A DNA stretch of 17,871 nt from Parabacteroides sp. (GTDB lineage Bacteria > Bacteroidota > Bacteroidia > Bacteroidales > Tannerellaceae), in NCBI GenBank assembly GCA_020026285.1, contig JAHHQS010000075.1:1-17871 (forward strand). The letters are read 5' to 3'. How positions within the stretch are numbered: the first letter of the stretch is position 1; each line of letters starts with the position of its first letter. Shown piece by piece: positions 15,714 to 17,871 of this stretch. A program made the translations under genes and the position numbers. The notes under the pieces were generated by a model. It was given only the letters and a program-made list of their open reading frames with translations, did no database searches and was not told the origin of the DNA.

Positions 15714-15738
15714 TATAAAGCTCCTATTTAGGAAATAG
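15706..15738 (+). pseudogene. Possible stub of a lost partner gene (hipA-like position)
   Basis: ATG at 15706 overlaps the end of the HTH gene (ATGAATAG contains the HTH stop) and reads MNSIKLLFRK before TAG at 15736-15738. An overlapping start at this place is what a HipB-HipA pair would show, so this may be the remaining N-terminus of the deleted toxin gene. A further protein-like frame without a start (15732-15815, with NDKLLHLLCSHNRVAKSNKY) follows. It is open for only 27 codons, and I could not identify either piece. Confidence 0.3.
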
Positions 15739-15813
15739 CTGCTAATGATAAGTTGCTACATCTTTTATGTAGTCACAATAGAGTGGCAAAATCGAATAAA
15801 TACTTGAATTATT

Positions 15814-15864
15814 AAAGATAAGTGCTAAATATGTAGAAAAATAACATATCTTGCAGTTATCTTT
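15814..15864. repeat. 51-nt imperfect palindrome between the HTH gene and the RloAB-like operon
   Basis: Arms 15814-15834 and 15844-15864 pair at 18 of 21 positions around a 9-nt A-rich loop. The outer part AAAGATAA/TTATCTTT and the inner part ATATGT/ACATAT are perfect, and TGC/GCA pairs between them. It ends 30 nt before the -33 box of the ATPase gene. No T-tract follows, so it is not a standard terminator. It may be an operator, an RNA hairpin at the end of the HTH transcript, or a small structured RNA. Confidence 0.5.
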
Positions 15865-15894
15865 GCTAATTCTATAAGATGACAGGCGAAATCC

Positions 15895-15925
15895 TTTCCG
15901 GTTTATTGGAATTTTAATACATTTG
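15895..15925 (+). promoter_or_regulatory. Promoter of the RloA/RloB-like operon
   Basis: TTTC (15895-15898, one base off) and an exact TACATTTG (15918-15925) are 19 nt apart. Initiation near 15930 leaves only about 8 nt before ATG 15938 but about 20 nt before ATG 15950, which supports the second start. Confidence 0.6.
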
Positions 15926-15949
15926 TCTGTACACTAAATGACTGTTATT

Positions 15950-17170
15950 ATGATAATAGAGTTTTCAGTAGCGAACTATCTTTCATTTAAAGATAAAACG
16001 ACCCTATCTCTTGTGTCTTCTGGCATGAAAGAACAAAAGATAGAGGATGTGGATACAACATTCGTAGCGGGAGAGGCTATTCCTCCCTTGTTACATGGTA
16101 CAGCTATTTATGGACCAAATGCAACAGGAAAATCAAATCTGATTAAAGCTTTATCCTTTTTTAAATGGTTTGTCATTAATTCGATGAAAGAACTTCAGGT
16201 GGGAGAACGACTCCCTATTGAACCGTTTAGACTTAATGCGGAAACCAGTTCTGAGCCTTCAATGTTTGAATTGTCAATGGCTATAGGTCAAGACATATAC
16301 CGTTATGGATTTGAAGTTGATGAAAAGAAAATCCACTCAGAATGGTGCTATAGACGTGCAAACAAGAAGCGTGCGAAAGAGGTGGAACTTTTCTATCGTG
16401 ACAATGATACTTATTCTATTCATTCTACGTACTCGTTGGCAAAAGATCTAACCTCTAAAAATATGGTTAGAGACAATGCGCTGCTGTTATCCGTATGTGC
16501 ACAGTTCAATGATTCTACCGCTAAGCTAATCATGGAATGGTTGACCGATACAACAATCATCACCGACCGAGATGATGACCGCATGTGGCAAGAAGCTGCC
16601 TTACGACTGGATGACCCGGTTATGAGACGACGTATCATTACATTTTCTAAATATGCGGATTTAGGAATCGAGGATATCCACAAGATAAATAATGATATTA
16701 TCAGCACTCACGTACAATATGATAATGAGGGAAGAGTAGTTCAATGCATTGATTTCTCTTTCGATAAAAGTGAATCTGATGGAACTATTAAATACTTCCG
16801 TTTGGCATACCCGATAATTAATGCTTTGGATAATGGTAAACGACTGATTATTGACGAACTTGATGGTAAACTTCATCCGAATCTTACTTATGCGTTGGTA
16901 TCTTTGTTCAATTCACACTATACAAACCAGAAACATGCGCAGCTAATTTTTACTTTACATGACACTACTATTCTTAGTGGGTATCTGCTCCGTCGTGATC
17001 AGATATGGTTTACAGAAAAGAATGGCAAAGGCGCATCTGAACTTTTTTCACTTTCTGAATTTAAAGTACGAAGTAATGCTCCTTATCAGAGGGATTATTT
17101 GGCAGGAAAATATGGAGCTACACCTATAACAGGAGATTTCCAACGTTTGTTCATAAAGGATGAGGAATAA
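15950..17170 (+). CDS. AAA15-family ATPase, RloA/AbiLi-like phage-defence component
   Basis: An ABC/SMC-like ATPase of the AAA15 group. Numbering is from ATG 15938: residues 59-66 are the Walker A motif GPNATGKS; the signature-like SDGT lies at about 285; Walker B is LIIDELD with D306 and E307, followed by LHP (312-314); an H-loop-like TLHDTT comes after. I prefer the start at 15950, because the protein then begins MIIEFSVANYLSFKD, the usual family N-terminus, and because the promoter lies too close to 15938. There is no signal peptide, so it is cytoplasmic. The RloB-type gene follows after 3 nt. In known AbiL, RloAB and related PARIS-type systems the ATPase senses infection and controls a nuclease-like partner. 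The pairing here is direct from the sequence; anti-phage function is inferred. Confidence 0.85.
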   Translation: MIIEFSVANYLSFKDKTTLSLVSSGMKEQKIEDVDTTFVAGEAIPPLLHGTAIYGPNATGKSNLIKALSFFKWFVINSMKELQVGERLPIEPFRLNAETSSEPSMFELSMAIGQDIYRYGFEVDEKKIHSEWCYRRANKKRAKEVELFYRDNDTYSIHSTYSLAKDLTSKNMVRDNALLLSVCAQFNDSTAKLIMEWLTDTTIITDRDDDRMWQEAALRLDDPVMRRRIITFSKYADLGIEDIHKINNDIISTHVQYDNEGRVVQCIDFSFDKSESDGTIKYFRLAYPIINALDNGKRLIIDELDGKLHPNLTYALVSLFNSHYTNQKHAQLIFTLHDTTILSGYLLRRDQIWFTEKNGKGASELFSLSEFKVRSNAPYQRDYLAGKYGATPITGDFQRLFIKDEE

Positions 17171-17173
17171 AAT

Positions 17174-17794
17174 ATGGTACGATATAATCCAAGAAAAGAG
17201 AGAGACTTCAAACGAGCTGGGCGTACTAGGGAGATTAAACAGTCTTTCCTTATAGTATGTGAAGGGATGAATACAGAACCTGAATATTTCAAAGCCTTTC
17301 GATTAACTTCAGCGAACGTTAAAGCAATCGGAGAGGGATTAAGTACTACACGTCTGGTTGAAGAAGCAATCATAGTTAAAGAAGTGGAAGGACGGAAAAA
17401 TCATACTTTTGACCAATATTGGGTCGTATTTGACAAAGACCAATCGTCAGACGAAAACTTTAGTCTTGCTATTAAATTGGCAGAGAAGAACGGTTTTAAA
17501 GTTGCATATAGTAATCAGGCCTTTGAATTTTGGTTTCTCTTACATTTTAATCTTTATCAAGGAAAGATACATCGTGATCGATATGAAGAAATGCTTTCAA
17601 AGGTTTCCGGTGTTGTTTATAACAAGAAAGAAGGTTTCGTTACGAAATTCTTCCAGCTTCTTGAACCCTTACAACCTGCTGCCATTGAACGCGCAATAAA
17701 AATATTAGCAGACTTTAATGGAATGCCTCCATCTAAAGCTGAATCTTCAACAACTGTTCACGAATTAGTACTAGAGCTGAATAAATTCAGATAA
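17174..17794 (+). CDS. RloB/AbiLii-like TOPRIM-fold protein, probable defence effector
   Basis: A 206-residue cytoplasmic protein of the RloB type. Seen: a basic N-terminus (RKERDFKRAGRTREIK); the TOPRIM-like acidic motif FLIVCEGMNTEPEYF with E30; the metal-binding style VVFDKD with D87 and D89; and the family signature NQAFEFWFLLHF (E118, W120, H124). This layout resembles the nuclease-like effectors of OLD and AriB proteins, which would be released or activated by the partner ATPase, but nuclease activity here is inferred from the family. It begins 3 nt after the ATPase stop, so translation is probably coupled and the products are likely made together. The length matches AbiLii/RloB proteins. 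An imperfect hairpin lies 22 nt after its stop. Confidence 0.82.
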   Translation: MVRYNPRKERDFKRAGRTREIKQSFLIVCEGMNTEPEYFKAFRLTSANVKAIGEGLSTTRLVEEAIIVKEVEGRKNHTFDQYWVVFDKDQSSDENFSLAIKLAEKNGFKVAYSNQAFEFWFLLHFNLYQGKIHRDRYEEMLSKVSGVVYNKKEGFVTKFFQLLEPLQPAAIERAIKILADFNGMPPSKAESSTTVHELVLELNKFR

Positions 17795-17816
17795 CATACT
17801 TTTTTACGTTACACTC

Positions 17817-17864
17817 ACCCGTTGGCGGAATTAAATCAGCGCATATTTAACTCTGCCAATGGGT
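17817..17864. repeat. Long hairpin after the defence operon, possible terminator or element edge
   Basis: Arms 17817-17836 and 17845-17864 pair over 20 positions with one mismatch and two G-U pairs: ACCCGTTGGCGGA against TCTGCCAATGGGT, and inner TTAAAT against ATTTAA. The loop is 8 nt (CAGCGCAT). Only TTGTTAT follows before the window ends, so the T-tract is poor. Transcription termination is the simplest role. Confidence 0.55.
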
Positions 17865-17871
17865 TTGTTAT

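Noticed and set aside
15732..15815. Protein-like frame without start codon between the HTH and ATPase genes
   Set aside because: Only 27 codons open in A/T-rich DNA, which can occur by chance; recorded as possible remnant but not called as a gene.
15950..17794. PARIS (AriA/AriB), retron or CBASS identity for the defence pair
   Set aside because: The second protein has the RloB-type FExWxLLHF signature and small size rather than an AriB layout; no reverse transcriptase, cyclase or E1/E2/JAB genes are present.
1..17871. CRISPR arrays, tRNA/rRNA genes, insertion sequences, integrase or att sites
   Set aside because: No spaced repeats, no cloverleaf-like sequence, no transposase or integrase reading frames were seen on either strand.

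Overview
The window reads as chromosomal DNA from a gut-type Bacteroidales bacterium, most likely Parabacteroides or a close relative. The evidence is the repeated use of the Bacteroidota promoter form (TTTG about 17-20 nt upstream of TAnnTTTG), the lack of Shine-Dalgarno sequences, Sec/lipoprotein signals on almost every protein in the left 15 kb, and a set of Bacteroidota-typical families (S9B dipeptidyl peptidase, GH31, GH76, Wzi, sialate O-acetylesterase, small TonB-dependent receptor). The genus is an inference.

Left and middle (1-14,940): ordinary envelope and carbohydrate functions. A dipeptidyl-peptidase IV-like protease (56-2284) ends at a strong hairpin terminator. It is followed by a secreted GH31 glycosidase (2356-4392) and an 18-nt-spaced LamG-domain protein with an unrecognised C-terminal two thirds (4411-6414). 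A tRNA-dihydrouridine synthase (6477-7397) and a TTG-started TonB-dependent receptor (7520-9394) each have their own promoter signal. A three-gene unit then runs GH76 lipoprotein, Wzi-family outer-membrane protein, SGNH sialate O-acetylesterase (9499-13612). It is closed by a bidirectional terminator shared with a convergent transglutaminase-like lipoprotein (13717-14916, minus strand). Together these genes suggest surface handling of host or fungal glycans and peptides, without a SusC/SusD pair in view.

Right end (about 15,000-17,871): a more A/T-rich accessory patch. It starts with a small minus-strand gene fragment (15002-15296) that is readable as one protein only if one T of a T6 run is removed. 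Next is a HipB-like HTH regulator (15396-15713) with its own promoter and no HipA partner; only a ten-codon stub of a following gene overlaps its stop codon. After an unusual 51-nt imperfect palindrome and a good promoter comes a two-gene operon, an AAA15/RloA-type ATPase and a RloB-type TOPRIM-like protein. This arrangement matches AbiL/RloAB-type phage-defence pairs. A second long hairpin lies just downstream, at the window edge.

The best candidates for something new are the HTH-palindrome-RloAB arrangement, the frameshifted small gene that lacks any uninterrupted ATG-started frame, and the unknown C-terminal domain of the LamG protein. No rRNA, tRNA, CRISPR array, transposase or integrase was seen.
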